NCBI RefSeq assembly: GCF_010730955.1
Contig: NZ_AP022577.1
Coordinates: 1,984,001-2,048,000 of the forward strand
Origin: Mycolicibacterium aubagnense
Lineage (GTDB): Bacteria; Actinomycetota; Actinomycetes; Mycobacteriales; Mycobacteriaceae
Reading direction: 5' to 3'
Length of the DNA stretch: 64,000 nucleotides
The position numbers and the translations under genes were made by a program. This document shows positions 45,638-54,565 of the stretch, piece after piece. Position 1 is the first letter of the stretch; every line of letters begins with the position of its first letter. The notes under the pieces are model-generated. The model worked only from the letters and a program-made list of their open reading frames with translations, made no database searches and had not been told where the DNA came from.

Positions 45638-46462
45638 TCATCCCGCCCATCGCCCGCCACGGTCGCGGACGGTTGCGGCCGCGGCGTCGCGGATCTCCAC
45701 GATGGCCTGCGGGCTGTGCTCGGCACTGCCGATATCGCTCAACAGACAGCCCAATGCCCAGGTCAGCGGCACCAAGCCGAATTGCCTGGCACGGTCGAGC
45801 GCGCTGTCGCCGACTCGGCGGGAGTCGTCGAACCGACCCGCACTGCACAGCGCCGCCGAATACACGACGTCGGTTTTCACGGCGTGGCGTGGCGAGCCCA
45901 GGTCACCGACGAGCTCCCGAGCGTGCTCGGCATGAGCGACGGACTCCCCGCCCCGACCACTGACCATCGCCAATTCAGCGCTGACCCAGGCCAGCCGAAC
46001 CCGCTGGCGCGGAACCCCGCTTTTTTCGGTGTCGGCCGCGGCCCGCTCGAGCAACCGGTGCGCGACCCCGAAGCGGCCGATCCCGAGAGCGTCGGCAGCC
46101 AGACCGACGAGCGCATCGGCCCGCGCCTGCGCGGCGTCGGGTTGAGGCGCGACCAACGCCCACGCCCGACCGTCGGCGACCCGGGCCAGGCGGTGCCAGC
46201 CGAGCTGCCGGAGAAACGAGGCGCGGGTGCTGTGCGCCAGCGACAGCAACGAACCGCTGGCTCGCCGCGCGACTGAGTCGAGGTCCGTGGCCGCGACGGC
46301 GTAGTACCCCTGACCGCCCGCGGCGACGGCACGCAGCCACAGCTCGTCGGGCGAGCGCGCCGCCGGCAGCGGCCAACATGGCACGTCGTTGCCAAATGCG
46401 GCGTTATATAGACGGACAGCTGGCTGGTCGGCGGAGTGCGTTGTGGTACCGGTTGCGGTCAT
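45638..46462 (-). CDS. Conserved hypothetical, Rv3415c-like helical-repeat protein
   Basis: 274 residues, almost wholly alpha-helical and Ala/Arg-rich, with TPR-like spacing (ADALVGLAADALGIGRFGVA, HRLLERAAADTEKSG, LAWVSAELAMVSGRGGESVA). It sits upstream of sigD on the same strand, as Rv3415c does. A role in the sigD regulon or as a scaffold is possible but not shown. Confidence 0.8.
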   Translation of the reverse strand: MTATGTTTHSADQPAVRLYNAAFGNDVPCWPLPAARSPDELWLRAVAAGGQGYYAVAATDLDSVARRASGSLLSLAHSTRASFLRQLGWHRLARVADGRAWALVAPQPDAAQARADALVGLAADALGIGRFGVAHRLLERAAADTEKSGVPRQRVRLAWVSAELAMVSGRGGESVAHAEHARELVGDLGSPRHAVKTDVVYSAALCSAGRFDDSRRVGDSALDRARQFGLVPLTWALGCLLSDIGSAEHSPQAIVEIRDAAAATVRDRGGRWAG

Positions 46463-46885
46463 CGAGTCAGCACGGTATCAATGCGGCGCCGGGGCACGGC
46501 GCCGTTCTCCCGCCCTGCGAGTTCGGCGGCGTTCGTTAATAATTCATGCTCGCCGTGTTAACACCATGTCAATTGCATCCATTTCGGCCACAAATTGACC
46601 GACGTGGCGAACTGGCGTGAACTGCCGAAACACGATGTTTTCGGGAACGACAGAACATTTCAGGACCAGCCGTTTCGTTTCCAAAGCATCGCGAAGATGA
46701 ACGAGATGTAAATTCTTGACCTGCACTTATGGGGTTTCGCACAGGGCGTGGCTATTGACGGAATTTGCCGAATCCTTCTACGTTGTGTGCACGAGATGTC
46801 ATCGGCGACAAGTGCTCGGGTCATTTGCAGATCGACGCACATCCACAGATTGCAAATTGGATGTGCGGGGAGGAGTCATTTCCCA
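46463..46885. other. Long divergent intergenic region, whiB3 leader
   Basis: 423 bases without a convincing gene between the Rv3415c-like gene and whiB3. It is clearly lower in GC than its neighbours, especially 46530-46860, as expected of a promoter and long 5' leader. No certain -10/-35 pair or known operator could be assigned. Confidence 0.5.
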
Positions 46886-47176
46886 ATGCCACAGCCTCAG
46901 CAGCTTCCCGGACCCAACGCCGATATGTGGGATTGGCAGATGCATGGTGTTTGCCGTGGTGTCGACTCCGCGGTGTTCTTTCATCCCGATGGCGAGCGCG
47001 GCCGCGCTCGGGCCCAGCGCGAAATGCGCGCCAAGGAGATGTGCCGGGCCTGCCCGGTGATCACTCAGTGCCGGTCACACGCACTGGCCGTCGGCGAGCC
47101 GTACGGCATCTGGGGCGGACTCAGCGAAGGCGAGCGCGAGCTATTGCTGAAGCGGGGCATCCGCCGCGCGTCGTAG
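46886..47176 (+). CDS. whiB3: WhiB3 redox-sensing transcription factor
   Basis: 96 residues, MPQPQQLPGPNADMWDWQMH, very close to M. tuberculosis WhiB3. The four [4Fe-4S] cysteines are HGVCRG, then CRACPVITQC. The beta-turn GIWGG follows, then a basic C-terminus (LLLKRGIRRAS). WhiB3 senses NO, O2 and intracellular redox state and interacts with the principal sigma factor. A GGGGAGGAG site precedes the ATG. In M. tuberculosis groEL1 follows; here a hydrogenase island does. Confidence 0.95.
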   Translation: MPQPQQLPGPNADMWDWQMHGVCRGVDSAVFFHPDGERGRARAQREMRAKEMCRACPVITQCRSHALAVGEPYGIWGGLSEGERELLLKRGIRRAS

Positions 47177-47201
47177 GTCTTGTCGTAGGTCTTCTTCGCA
47201 G

Positions 47202-47229
47202 ACGGCCTCACTCGTCTGGGTGGGGCCGT
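47202..47229. terminator. Hairpin between whiB3 and nicT
   Basis: ACGGCCTCAC (47202-47211) pairs with GTGGGGCCGT (47220-47229) with one mismatch around an 8-base loop, between convergent genes. No T-run. Confidence 0.55.
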
Positions 47230-47251
47230 TTGCGGTTGACGGTCCGCCCGC

Positions 47252-48364
47252 TCACCCGGTCGACGACGGAGCCGAAGCATCGGCCGACCATTTGGCTTCG
47301 ATCTTGGCGTACCGCCAGATCAACAGCGCCGCGATCCAGGTGACGACGAACAGCCCGACGATGACGAAGCCCAGAGAGTTCATGTCGAGGCCGGTGATCC
47401 AGTCACCGAAGCCGCCGGTCCAGTTGAGCTGCTGCGCCAGCAGGCCGAGCAGCTCGACGCCGCCGATGATGAGGGCGACCGCGATCGACAAGCCGGTGAT
47501 GGTGATGTTGTAGTAGACCTTGCGAACCGGTTTCAGAAATGCCCACCCGTAGGCGAAGTTCATGAACGTGCCGTCGGCGGTGTCCAGCAGACTCATGCCC
47601 GCGGCGAACAGTACGGGCAGGCACAAGATGGCATACCAGGGCAGCCCGGCGGCCGCACTGGTACCGGCCAGCACCAATAGGGCGACCTCGGTGGCGGTGT
47701 CGAAGCCCAGACCGAACAACACCCCGACCGGATACATCTGTGCCGGCTTGGTGATCGATTTCGTGAGGCCGCCGAAGATCCGGTTCAGGAATCCCCGGTT
47801 GTTGAGCCGGTCTTCGAGTTCGGCTTCCTGGTAACTGCCCGAGCGCATCTCTCTGAACACCTTCAGGATTCCGACCAGAATCACGATGTTGATGATCGCG
47901 ATGAGCAGCAGGAAAACACCTGACACGCTGGTGCCGATCAGCCCCGCGTAGTGGTGCAACGCCGAGGTGTCATCCGCAACGGGGCCGATGATCGTCGTGA
48001 CCCCGATCGAGAGCAGCAGCGCGAGACCGAACACCACGGTCGAGTGCCCCAACGAGAAGTAGAAGCCGACGGACAGGGGCCGCTTGCCGTCAGCCATCAA
48101 CTTGCGGGTGGTGTTGTCGATTGCCGAAATATGGTCTGCGTCAAAGGCATGCCGCAAACCGAGTGTGTATGCGGTCAACCCGACGCCCAATCCCAGCGTC
48201 TTGTCCCCCAGATTGAAGTGTTGCGGGGCCACGAACGCGGCAAGCGTGACCCAGCCGACCAGATGCAGCACCACGATCACGCCGATCATGGTCGCCATCC
48301 GCAGCCATTCGTCCCTGTTCAGCGCTCCCTTGACCATCGCGAGGCGAGTGGGGGTGATCGTCAT
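47252..48364 (-). CDS. nicT: NiCoT-family nickel/cobalt transporter
   Basis: 370 residues, about eight transmembrane helices. The family signature HAFDADHISAIDNTTRKL in helix II is exact, with LGHSTVVFGLALLLS, GVLFGLGFDTATEVALL and LFAAGMSLLDTADGTFM following. It imports Ni2+ for the hydrogenase encoded on the opposite strand. The ATG at 48364 overlaps the stop of the upstream accessory gene as ATGA, so the two are co-translated. Confidence 0.92.
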   Translation of the reverse strand: MTITPTRLAMVKGALNRDEWLRMATMIGVIVVLHLVGWVTLAAFVAPQHFNLGDKTLGLGVGLTAYTLGLRHAFDADHISAIDNTTRKLMADGKRPLSVGFYFSLGHSTVVFGLALLLSIGVTTIIGPVADDTSALHHYAGLIGTSVSGVFLLLIAIINIVILVGILKVFREMRSGSYQEAELEDRLNNRGFLNRIFGGLTKSITKPAQMYPVGVLFGLGFDTATEVALLVLAGTSAAAGLPWYAILCLPVLFAAGMSLLDTADGTFMNFAYGWAFLKPVRKVYYNITITGLSIAVALIIGGVELLGLLAQQLNWTGGFGDWITGLDMNSLGFVIVGLFVVTWIAALLIWRYAKIEAKWSADASAPSSTG

Positions 48365-49113
48365 CGGTGCCGCTCCAGACGTTGGTTGGTGACGCGGAGC
48401 TGACGAAGTGTGCTGTCCCGCAATGCGTGCTGCTGTGCCGGCGTCAGCCGCCCGCACACCCGGCCCCAGTGCACTGCGACCTGATCGCCGGCAGACATGT
48501 CGGGCACGGCGCTGTAACCGTCCTCCCACACCTCAAGACGCCGCGGCGAGGGCTCGGACAACCGGAGCCGGTGTCCGTCCCAGAGCAGCGCACTCGCGTC
48601 GATATCGACACGGTCGCCGGAGCGGGAAAGCACCGTCCCCCAGGTGATCCGGCAGTTGTCCAGGACGCGCAACGGATGCTCGTCCAGTCCGCTGCCCAGC
48701 AAGCGGGACCACGGATACACCCCGAACACGTGGAAACAATGATTGGCCGCGACCTCGCCGGCGAGGTCCTCGGTCAGATGCGACCAGTACCGGCCGGCCA
48801 ACCGCCCGATGACGTCGAGCAGCTGACCCGCGACAGCACCGGAATCCAGGTCGGCCGCGATACCCCCGCCGAGCCAATAGGATTCGACGAGACGGAGATC
48901 CAGCGGGTCGGCAATGCCGGTCAGTCCGGACAGGACCTCCAGGTACGGCCAGGCACCGGAGAAGCTGCGGGCCGCGATCCGCACCTCATCGACGGAGGCA
49001 TCGCGCAGCGCGGCCAGCTCCGGCGGCCCGCAGTAGCCGAGATGGTTGGGGGCGTATGCATAGCGGGCGAACATCTCGACGCCCTCGTCACAATCAGCCA
49101 CCGGAAGGCACAT
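48361..49113 (-). CDS. Hydrogenase-associated protein, DUF6390-like
   Basis: 250 residues with a strong GGGAGGAGG site. The N-terminus reads MFARYAYAPNHLGYCGPPEL after a 13-residue leader. A later block is NHCFHVFGVYPWSRLLGSGL, and GDQVAVHWGRVCGRLT lies near the C-terminus. Homologues occur beside actinobacterial uptake hydrogenases and are annotated DUF6390. It is divergent from hypA and coupled to nicT, so a role in hydrogenase maturation or nickel supply is inferred. Confidence 0.7.
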   Translation of the reverse strand: MCLPVADCDEGVEMFARYAYAPNHLGYCGPPELAALRDASVDEVRIAARSFSGAWPYLEVLSGLTGIADPLDLRLVESYWLGGGIAADLDSGAVAGQLLDVIGRLAGRYWSHLTEDLAGEVAANHCFHVFGVYPWSRLLGSGLDEHPLRVLDNCRITWGTVLSRSGDRVDIDASALLWDGHRLRLSEPSPRRLEVWEDGYSAVPDMSAGDQVAVHWGRVCGRLTPAQQHALRDSTLRQLRVTNQRLERHR

Positions 49114-49281
49114 GACGGCCCTCCTCCCGGTCGAGTACCTACGAGGCTAGTTTCGTCCGGCCGCGGCCGACAGTCCACTAGGCCAGAAGCGAAGCAGGGC
49201 GTAGCGTGGAAACACGTTCCGGTGCAGTCCTGCAGCGGGTGGGGCGAGCGCTGGCCCGGGCGGAGGCGGCGGTGAGACCCG

Positions 49282-49617
49282 ATGCATGAGCTCTCGCTCT
49301 GTCAGGCGATCGCCGGTGTGGTCAGGCCGTACGCAGCCGACAAACACGTCGAGGTGGTACGGGTCCAGGTCGGTGCCCTCCGGCAGGTGGTGCCCGACTC
49401 GTTGACGTTCTGCTGGGACCTGATTCGCGACTACGAGTCCATGCCTGATGCCGAACTCGAGCTGGAAATGGTTCCGGCAGAAGTGGTCTGCCGCTCGTGC
49501 GGTCAGCAGTCGCTGCTCGCGTCACGATGGTCGGTGTGCTGCCCGGTGTGCGACAGCGCCGAAGTCACGGTGATCAGAGGCAATGAGTTCCAGGTGACGT
49601 CCATGGACGTGTCTTGA
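49282..49617 (+). CDS. hypA: Hydrogenase maturation nickel chaperone HypA
   Basis: 111 residues. His2 in MHELSLCQAI is the nickel ligand. The zinc site is CRSCG (~residue 71) and CPVCD (~residue 88). HypA hands Ni2+ to the large-subunit precursor together with HypB. It is the first gene of the long rightward operon and lies about 170 bases from the divergent accessory gene. Confidence 0.94.
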   Translation: MHELSLCQAIAGVVRPYAADKHVEVVRVQVGALRQVVPDSLTFCWDLIRDYESMPDAELELEMVPAEVVCRSCGQQSLLASRWSVCCPVCDSAEVTVIRGNEFQVTSMDVS

Positions 49618-49646
49618 TATGCGGCGGTTCGCGAGAGGTGGCCACG

Positions 49647-50408
49647 ATGGGTAGATTCCACCGGCACGAAGACGGCACGGTCCACACGCACGAAGACGGG
49701 GACCACCGTCACGAACACGGGGACCACAGCGGCTACGAGACCGGAACGGAGCGCATCGACGTACTGGAGTCGATCTTCGCCGAGAACGACATGCGCGCAA
49801 ACATCAACCGCAATGCGTTCGAGAGCAACGGGATCCGAGCACTCAATCTGATGAGCTCACCAGGATCGGGAAAGACGACCGTACTGGCTGCCTCACTCGA
49901 CAACCTCAACGGCGAGGTGGCCGTCGGCGTGATCGAAGGTGACATCGCCACCGACCTGGATGCGGAAAAACTCGGGGGCCGCGGCGCTCAGGTGTCGCTG
50001 ATCAACACCAATAATGGGTTCGGCGGCGAATGCCACCTGGACGCGCCGATGGTCAATCGGGCGCTGCAGGGCCTGGCGCTCGCAGACCTGGATCTCGTCA
50101 TCATCGAGAATGTCGGCAATCTGGTCTGCCCAGCTGAGTTCGATGTCGGCGAGCACGCCAAGGCGATGGTCTACTCGCTGACCGAAGGCGAAGACAAGCC
50201 GCTGAAGTACCCCGTGATGTTCCGCGCGGTGGACGTGGTGCTGCTCAACAAGATCGATCTGGCACCGTATCTCGACGCCGACGTCGAGACGTATGCCGCC
50301 CACGTGCGGATGGTCAATCCGACCGCCACGATCCTGCCCGTGAGCGCCCGGACCGGCGAAGGCATGGCGGCCTGGTTCGATTGGCTGCGCACGTTCGTCC
50401 GGCAATAA
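49647..50408 (+). CDS. hypB: Hydrogenase maturation GTPase HypB
   Basis: 253 residues from the ATG at 49647 (GAGAGG upstream). A histidine-rich leader (FHRHEDGTVHTHEDGDHRHE) can store nickel. The P-loop is LMSSPGSGKTTVL, with NKIDLAPYLDADVETY for base recognition, and the metal-binding Cys/His between them is in GGECHLDAPMV. It drives nickel insertion using GTP. A 312-base gap separates it from the structural genes. Confidence 0.93.
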   Translation: MGRFHRHEDGTVHTHEDGDHRHEHGDHSGYETGTERIDVLESIFAENDMRANINRNAFESNGIRALNLMSSPGSGKTTVLAASLDNLNGEVAVGVIEGDIATDLDAEKLGGRGAQVSLINTNNGFGGECHLDAPMVNRALQGLALADLDLVIIENVGNLVCPAEFDVGEHAKAMVYSLTEGEDKPLKYPVMFRAVDVVLLNKIDLAPYLDADVETYAAHVRMVNPTATILPVSARTGEGMAAWFDWLRTFVRQ

Positions 50409-50720
50409 CCCGACGACTACCGCCCCATGACCCCTCCGGGCGAATCATCTTGAATTTCAGCAAATTTCGAATCACGGACCTGTCAAGTGCACACGCAGCC
50501 AGATTGACGCCTATGATAATTGGCCAGCGAATGCGCTATCCCCGATATCGGTGGCCTGGCACCTTGGGGTAACCCGTTGACAACCCATTGCACCCGGAGT
50601 AGACCGAGAAACAGCGCCGCGCATCGGGCCGAACGTCGACTCCTGCGGCGAATGGGACTGAACAACCAATCCCGCAAAGATCGACGTAGGGACCCAGCCC
50701 GTCCCGGAAAGAACTACGAT
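50409..50720. other. Gap between hypB and hydrogenase structural genes
   Basis: No gene is seen in these 312 bases. Composition is AT-richer at 50450-50525 (TTGAATTTCAGCAAATTTCG region, and TATGATAAT at 50512-50520, a possible -10 box without a clear -35). A separate promoter for hhyS-hhyL is likely. Confidence 0.4.
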
Positions 50721-51776
50721 ATGCCTACTTCGGCAGCAGTCAAGGCAGAGTCGGCACTGATTCACGTTCTGTGGATCAATGCCGGTCTGAGTTGTGACGG
50801 CGATTCCGTGGCGCTGACTGCCGCCACTCAGCCCAGCATCGAGGAGATCGCGCTCGGCGCGCTTCCCGGGCTACCCCAGATCGCCGTGCATTGGCCTCTC
50901 ATCGACTTCGAATGCGGACCGAACGGGGGCGCAGACGACTTCCTCGAATGGTTCTTCCGGGCCGATCGAGGCGAGCTCGATCCGTTCGTGCTGGTTGTCG
51001 AGGGATCGATACCCAACGAGCAATTACACACCGAAGGCTACTGGTGCGGGTTTGGCAACAACCCCGCCACCGGACAGCCGATGACCACCAGCGAGTGGCT
51101 GGATCGCCTGGCGCCCAAAGCAACCGCGGTGGTGGCCGTCGGCACGTGCGCCACCTACGGCGGTATCCATGCGATGGCCGGTAACCCGACCGGCGCGATG
51201 GGTGTACCCGACTATCTCGGGTGGGATTGGAAGAGCAAGGCGGGCATTCCCATCGTCTGCGTGCCGGGGTGCCCGATACACCCGGACAACTTGGCAGAGA
51301 CATTGACGTATCTGCTGTACATGGCGACCGACCAGGCCCCGATGATTCCGCTGGACGAAGCGCTCCGGCCCACTTGGCTCTTCGGCGCGACCGTGCACGA
51401 AGGCTGCGACCGGGCCGGCTATTACGAGCAAGGCGACTTCGCCCACGAGTACGGATCACCCAAATGCATTGTCAAGCTGGGCTGTTGGGGTCCGGTCGTC
51501 AAATGCAACGTACCGAAACGCGGCTGGATAAACGGTATCGGCGGCTGCCCGAATGTGGGTGGCATCTGCATCGGCTGCACCATGCCCGGGTTCCCCGACA
51601 AGTTCATGCCCTTCATGGATGAACCGCCCGGCGGCAAGGTGTCCACTGCGGCGTCGGGCCTGTACGGATCCGTCATCCGCAACCTGCGCCACATCACCGG
51701 CCGGACCGTCGACAAAGAACCGCATTGGCGCCATCGCGGCACAAAGCTTGAATCGGGAGCGACCCGCACCTGGTAG
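50721..51776 (+). CDS. hhyS: [NiFe]-hydrogenase small subunit, group 1h-like
   Basis: 351 residues from the ATG at 50721 (GGAAAG upstream). It has no Tat signal at the N-terminus, in contrast to classical membrane uptake hydrogenases. The proximal-cluster loop is INAGLSCDGDSVAL, with Asp28 where most hydrogenases have Cys; this Asp ligand is known for group 1h enzymes. Other cluster ligands are GTCATYGG, PGCPIHPDN, HEGCDRAG, KCIVKLGCWGPVVKC and GGCPNVGGICIGC. It carries three FeS clusters for electron transfer from the NiFe centre. Confidence 0.9.
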   Translation: MPTSAAVKAESALIHVLWINAGLSCDGDSVALTAATQPSIEEIALGALPGLPQIAVHWPLIDFECGPNGGADDFLEWFFRADRGELDPFVLVVEGSIPNEQLHTEGYWCGFGNNPATGQPMTTSEWLDRLAPKATAVVAVGTCATYGGIHAMAGNPTGAMGVPDYLGWDWKSKAGIPIVCVPGCPIHPDNLAETLTYLLYMATDQAPMIPLDEALRPTWLFGATVHEGCDRAGYYEQGDFAHEYGSPKCIVKLGCWGPVVKCNVPKRGWINGIGGCPNVGGICIGCTMPGFPDKFMPFMDEPPGGKVSTAASGLYGSVIRNLRHITGRTVDKEPHWRHRGTKLESGATRTW

Positions 51777-51844
51777 GTGCGGACCCTCACCGCCTGCCGC
51801 CGATTCGGCGATACGGCGAAAGGTATTGCTAGGGAGCGAAGTCC

Positions 51845-53641
51845 ATGACAACGATCATTCCGGAACCATCACAGGTCAAACGGGATCCCGGCCAACTCGT
51901 CGAGATGGCATGGGACCCGATCACCCGGATCGTCGGCAGTCTCGGCATCTACACGAAGATCGACTTCGAGAACCGCGAAGTCGTGGAATGCCACAGCACG
52001 TCGTCGATCTTCCGCGGCTACTCGATCTTCATGAAGGGTAAGGATCCACGGGACGCCCATTTCATCACCAGCCGCATCTGCGGCATCTGCGGCGACAACC
52101 ACGCCACCTGTTCGTGTTACGCACAGAACATGGCCTACGGGGTGAAGCCGCCGCATCTCGGTGAGTGGATCGTCAACCTGGGCGAAGCCGCGGAGTACAT
52201 GTTCGACCACAACATTTTTCAGGAGAATCTGGTCGGCGTCGATTACTGCGAGAAGATGGTCGCCGAGACCAACCCGAGTGTGCTCGCCAAGGCCGAGAAC
52301 ACACTGGCGCCGCACTCCGATGCCCACGGCTACCGGACCATCGCCGACATCATGCGCACGCTCAACCCGTTCACCGGCGAGTTCTACCGCGAGGCGCTGC
52401 AGGTCAGCCGGTGGACGCGAGAGATGTTCTGCCTCATGGAAGGCCGGCACGTCCACCCCTCGACGCTGTACCCGGGTGGCGTCGGCACCGTCGCCACCAT
52501 TCAGTTGATGACCGACTACATGACCCGGCTGATGCGCTACGTCGAATTCATGAAGAAGGTCGTGCCCATGCACGACGACCTGTTCGACTTCTTCTACGAG
52601 GCCATTCCCGGTTACGAACAGGTCGGGCTGCGGCGCACCCTGCTGGGCTGCTGGGGATCCTTCCAGGATCCCGAAGTGTGCAACTTCGCCTACAAGGACA
52701 TGGAGCGCTGGGGCGACGCGATGTTCGTGACGCCCGGTGTGGTGGTGGACGGAAAACTGGTGACGCACTCACTGGTCGACATCAACCTGGGCATCCGGAT
52801 CCTATTGGGCAGTTCGTATTACGACGACTGGACCGACCAGGAGATGTTCGTGAAGAACGATCCGCTCGGCAACCCCGTCGATCGCCGGCATCCGTGGAAT
52901 CAGCACACCAACCCGCATCCGCAGAAGCGGGACATGGACGACAAGTACAGCTGGGTGATGTCACCGCGCTGGTTCGACGGCAAGGACCACCTGGCCCTGG
53001 ACACCGGAGGTGGGCCGCTGGCCCGGCTGTGGTCCACCGCGCTGGCCGGACTGGTCGACATCGGCTACGTGAAGTCGACCGGGCACAGTGTGCAGATCAA
53101 CCTGCCGAAGACCATCCTCAAGGGACCCGTCGAGCTGGAGTGGAAGATCCCGCAGCACGGCAGCAACACCATCGAACGCAACCGTGCCCGTACCTACTTC
53201 CAGGCCTACGCGGCTGCCTGCGCACTGCACTTCGCGGAGAAGGCACTCGCCGAGATCCGCGCCGGGCGCACGAAGACATGGGAGAAGTTCACGGTGCCCG
53301 ACGAAGCGATCGGCTGCGGTTTCACCGAGGCCGTCCGCGGCGTGCTGAGCCACCACATGGTGATCCGGGACGGCAAGATCGCCAATTACCATCCGTATCC
53401 TCCGACGCCCTGGAACGCCAATCCCCGGGACAGCTACGGCACGCCGGGCCCGTACGAGGACGCGGTGCAGGGCCAGCCGATCTTCGAGGAGAACGACCGG
53501 GAGCACTTCAAGGGCATCGACATCATGCGTACGGTGCGGAGTTTCGATCCGTGTCTGCCCTGCGGGGTGCACATGTACCTGGGTGACGGAAAAACCCTGG
53601 AGCGCTTGCACTCCCCGACGCAGTCCGTAACCGGGGAGTAG
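51845..53641 (+). CDS. hhyL: [NiFe]-hydrogenase large subunit, group 1h-like
   Basis: 598 residues. Nickel ligands are Cys79 and Cys82 in SRICGICGDNHATCS, and Cys570 and Cys573 in DPCLPCGVH. The 22 residues after His576 (MYLGDGKTLERLHSPTQSVT...) form the C-terminal peptide that the maturation protease should remove. Group 1h enzymes oxidise H2 at atmospheric levels and are O2-tolerant, supporting persistence during starvation in mycobacteria. The genes are separated by 68 bases with AGGGAGCG before the start. Confidence 0.93.
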   Translation: MTTIIPEPSQVKRDPGQLVEMAWDPITRIVGSLGIYTKIDFENREVVECHSTSSIFRGYSIFMKGKDPRDAHFITSRICGICGDNHATCSCYAQNMAYGVKPPHLGEWIVNLGEAAEYMFDHNIFQENLVGVDYCEKMVAETNPSVLAKAENTLAPHSDAHGYRTIADIMRTLNPFTGEFYREALQVSRWTREMFCLMEGRHVHPSTLYPGGVGTVATIQLMTDYMTRLMRYVEFMKKVVPMHDDLFDFFYEAIPGYEQVGLRRTLLGCWGSFQDPEVCNFAYKDMERWGDAMFVTPGVVVDGKLVTHSLVDINLGIRILLGSSYYDDWTDQEMFVKNDPLGNPVDRRHPWNQHTNPHPQKRDMDDKYSWVMSPRWFDGKDHLALDTGGGPLARLWSTALAGLVDIGYVKSTGHSVQINLPKTILKGPVELEWKIPQHGSNTIERNRARTYFQAYAAACALHFAEKALAEIRAGRTKTWEKFTVPDEAIGCGFTEAVRGVLSHHMVIRDGKIANYHPYPPTPWNANPRDSYGTPGPYEDAVQGQPIFEENDREHFKGIDIMRTVRSFDPCLPCGVHMYLGDGKTLERLHSPTQSVTGE

Positions 53642-53644
53642 CCT

Positions 53645-54565
53645 GTGGCCGCGCCGGACGACGCGCACTGGCGCACGGCGGGCGACCGGATACAGACACT
53701 GCTCGACGCCAGCTCGGCAGCCGGGCCGGTGACGCGTGAGCGTGCCGAGCTGTTGGTCGGCGAGGTCACCGACCTGTACGGCGCTGCGCTGCAACGGATC
53801 ATGCGGCTACTCGCCGGCCATCCCGAGCTCACCGAGCAGTTGACCGACGACGACCTGATCGCCAGCCTGCTGCTGGTACACGGCCTGCATCCACATGACG
53901 CGCGCAGGCGCATCGAGGACGCGCTGGATAAGGTCAGGCCGTACCTCGGTTCCCACGGCGGCGACGTCGCAGTGGTCAGTGTCGCCGACGGTCCCGGCGG
54001 CGCTGCCGTCCGATTGCAGTTCGCGGGCAGTTGCAAGAGCTGCCCGTCGTCGGCAGTGACGCTCGAGCTCACCGTCGAGGACGCCATTCGTGCGGCCGCT
54101 CCGGAGGTCAGCACGATCGAGGTGGTGGCGGCCGAACCCAAAACCGGTGTGATCCCGGTGGATTCGCTGTTGAGCCGGGTCCACCGGGACGGTCGAGCCG
54201 GATCGGTGTGGCATCCGGCGCCGGAGCTCGCCGACCTGAAACATGCTGAGGTCGGCGGGTTCCGGCTGGCCGGCGAGACGCTGCTGGCGTGCCGACTCGG
54301 CGAGAATGTGTTCGTCTACCGCGACCGGTGCGGACGTTGCGCGGACTCGTTGGCCGGCGCCGCGCTGCATCGCCGCATCGGATCTGCCGACCCGGTGCTG
54401 CGGTGTCCCCGCTGCCACGCCCATTTCGATGTCGTGCATGCGGGCATCTGCGTCGACGACAACGCCACCGCCGCCGAACATCTCGAGCCGGTACCGGTGC
54501 TGGTACGCGACGGTGTGCTGTCCGTCGCGATGGAAGTCACCCCGACCGCAGCCGGTGTGCCATGA
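53645..54565 (+). CDS. NifU-C/Rieske-like fusion protein, hydrogenase accessory
   Basis: 306 residues from a GTG three bases after hhyL. A helical N-terminal region (~residues 1-90) precedes a NifU C-terminal domain (VRPYLGSHGGDVAVVSV, FAGSCKSCPSSAVTLELTVE with CxxC). A Rieske-like fold follows (residues ~190-280). There the expected CxH and CxxH pairs are replaced by DRCGRCADSL and RCPRCHAHFDV, so it probably binds a four-Cys metal site, not a Rieske centre. It may deliver or relay FeS clusters/electrons for the hydrogenase. The fusion is known from 1h operons; its function is not established. Confidence 0.75.
   Translation: MAAPDDAHWRTAGDRIQTLLDASSAAGPVTRERAELLVGEVTDLYGAALQRIMRLLAGHPELTEQLTDDDLIASLLLVHGLHPHDARRRIEDALDKVRPYLGSHGGDVAVVSVADGPGGAAVRLQFAGSCKSCPSSAVTLELTVEDAIRAAAPEVSTIEVVAAEPKTGVIPVDSLLSRVHRDGRAGSVWHPAPELADLKHAEVGGFRLAGETLLACRLGENVFVYRDRCGRCADSLAGAALHRRIGSADPVLRCPRCHAHFDVVHAGICVDDNATAAEHLEPVPVLVRDGVLSVAMEVTPTAAGVP

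Noticed and set aside
49209..49221. GGAA...TTCC symmetry upstream of hypA as an operator
   Set aside because: The arms are only four bases; too weak to report as a site.
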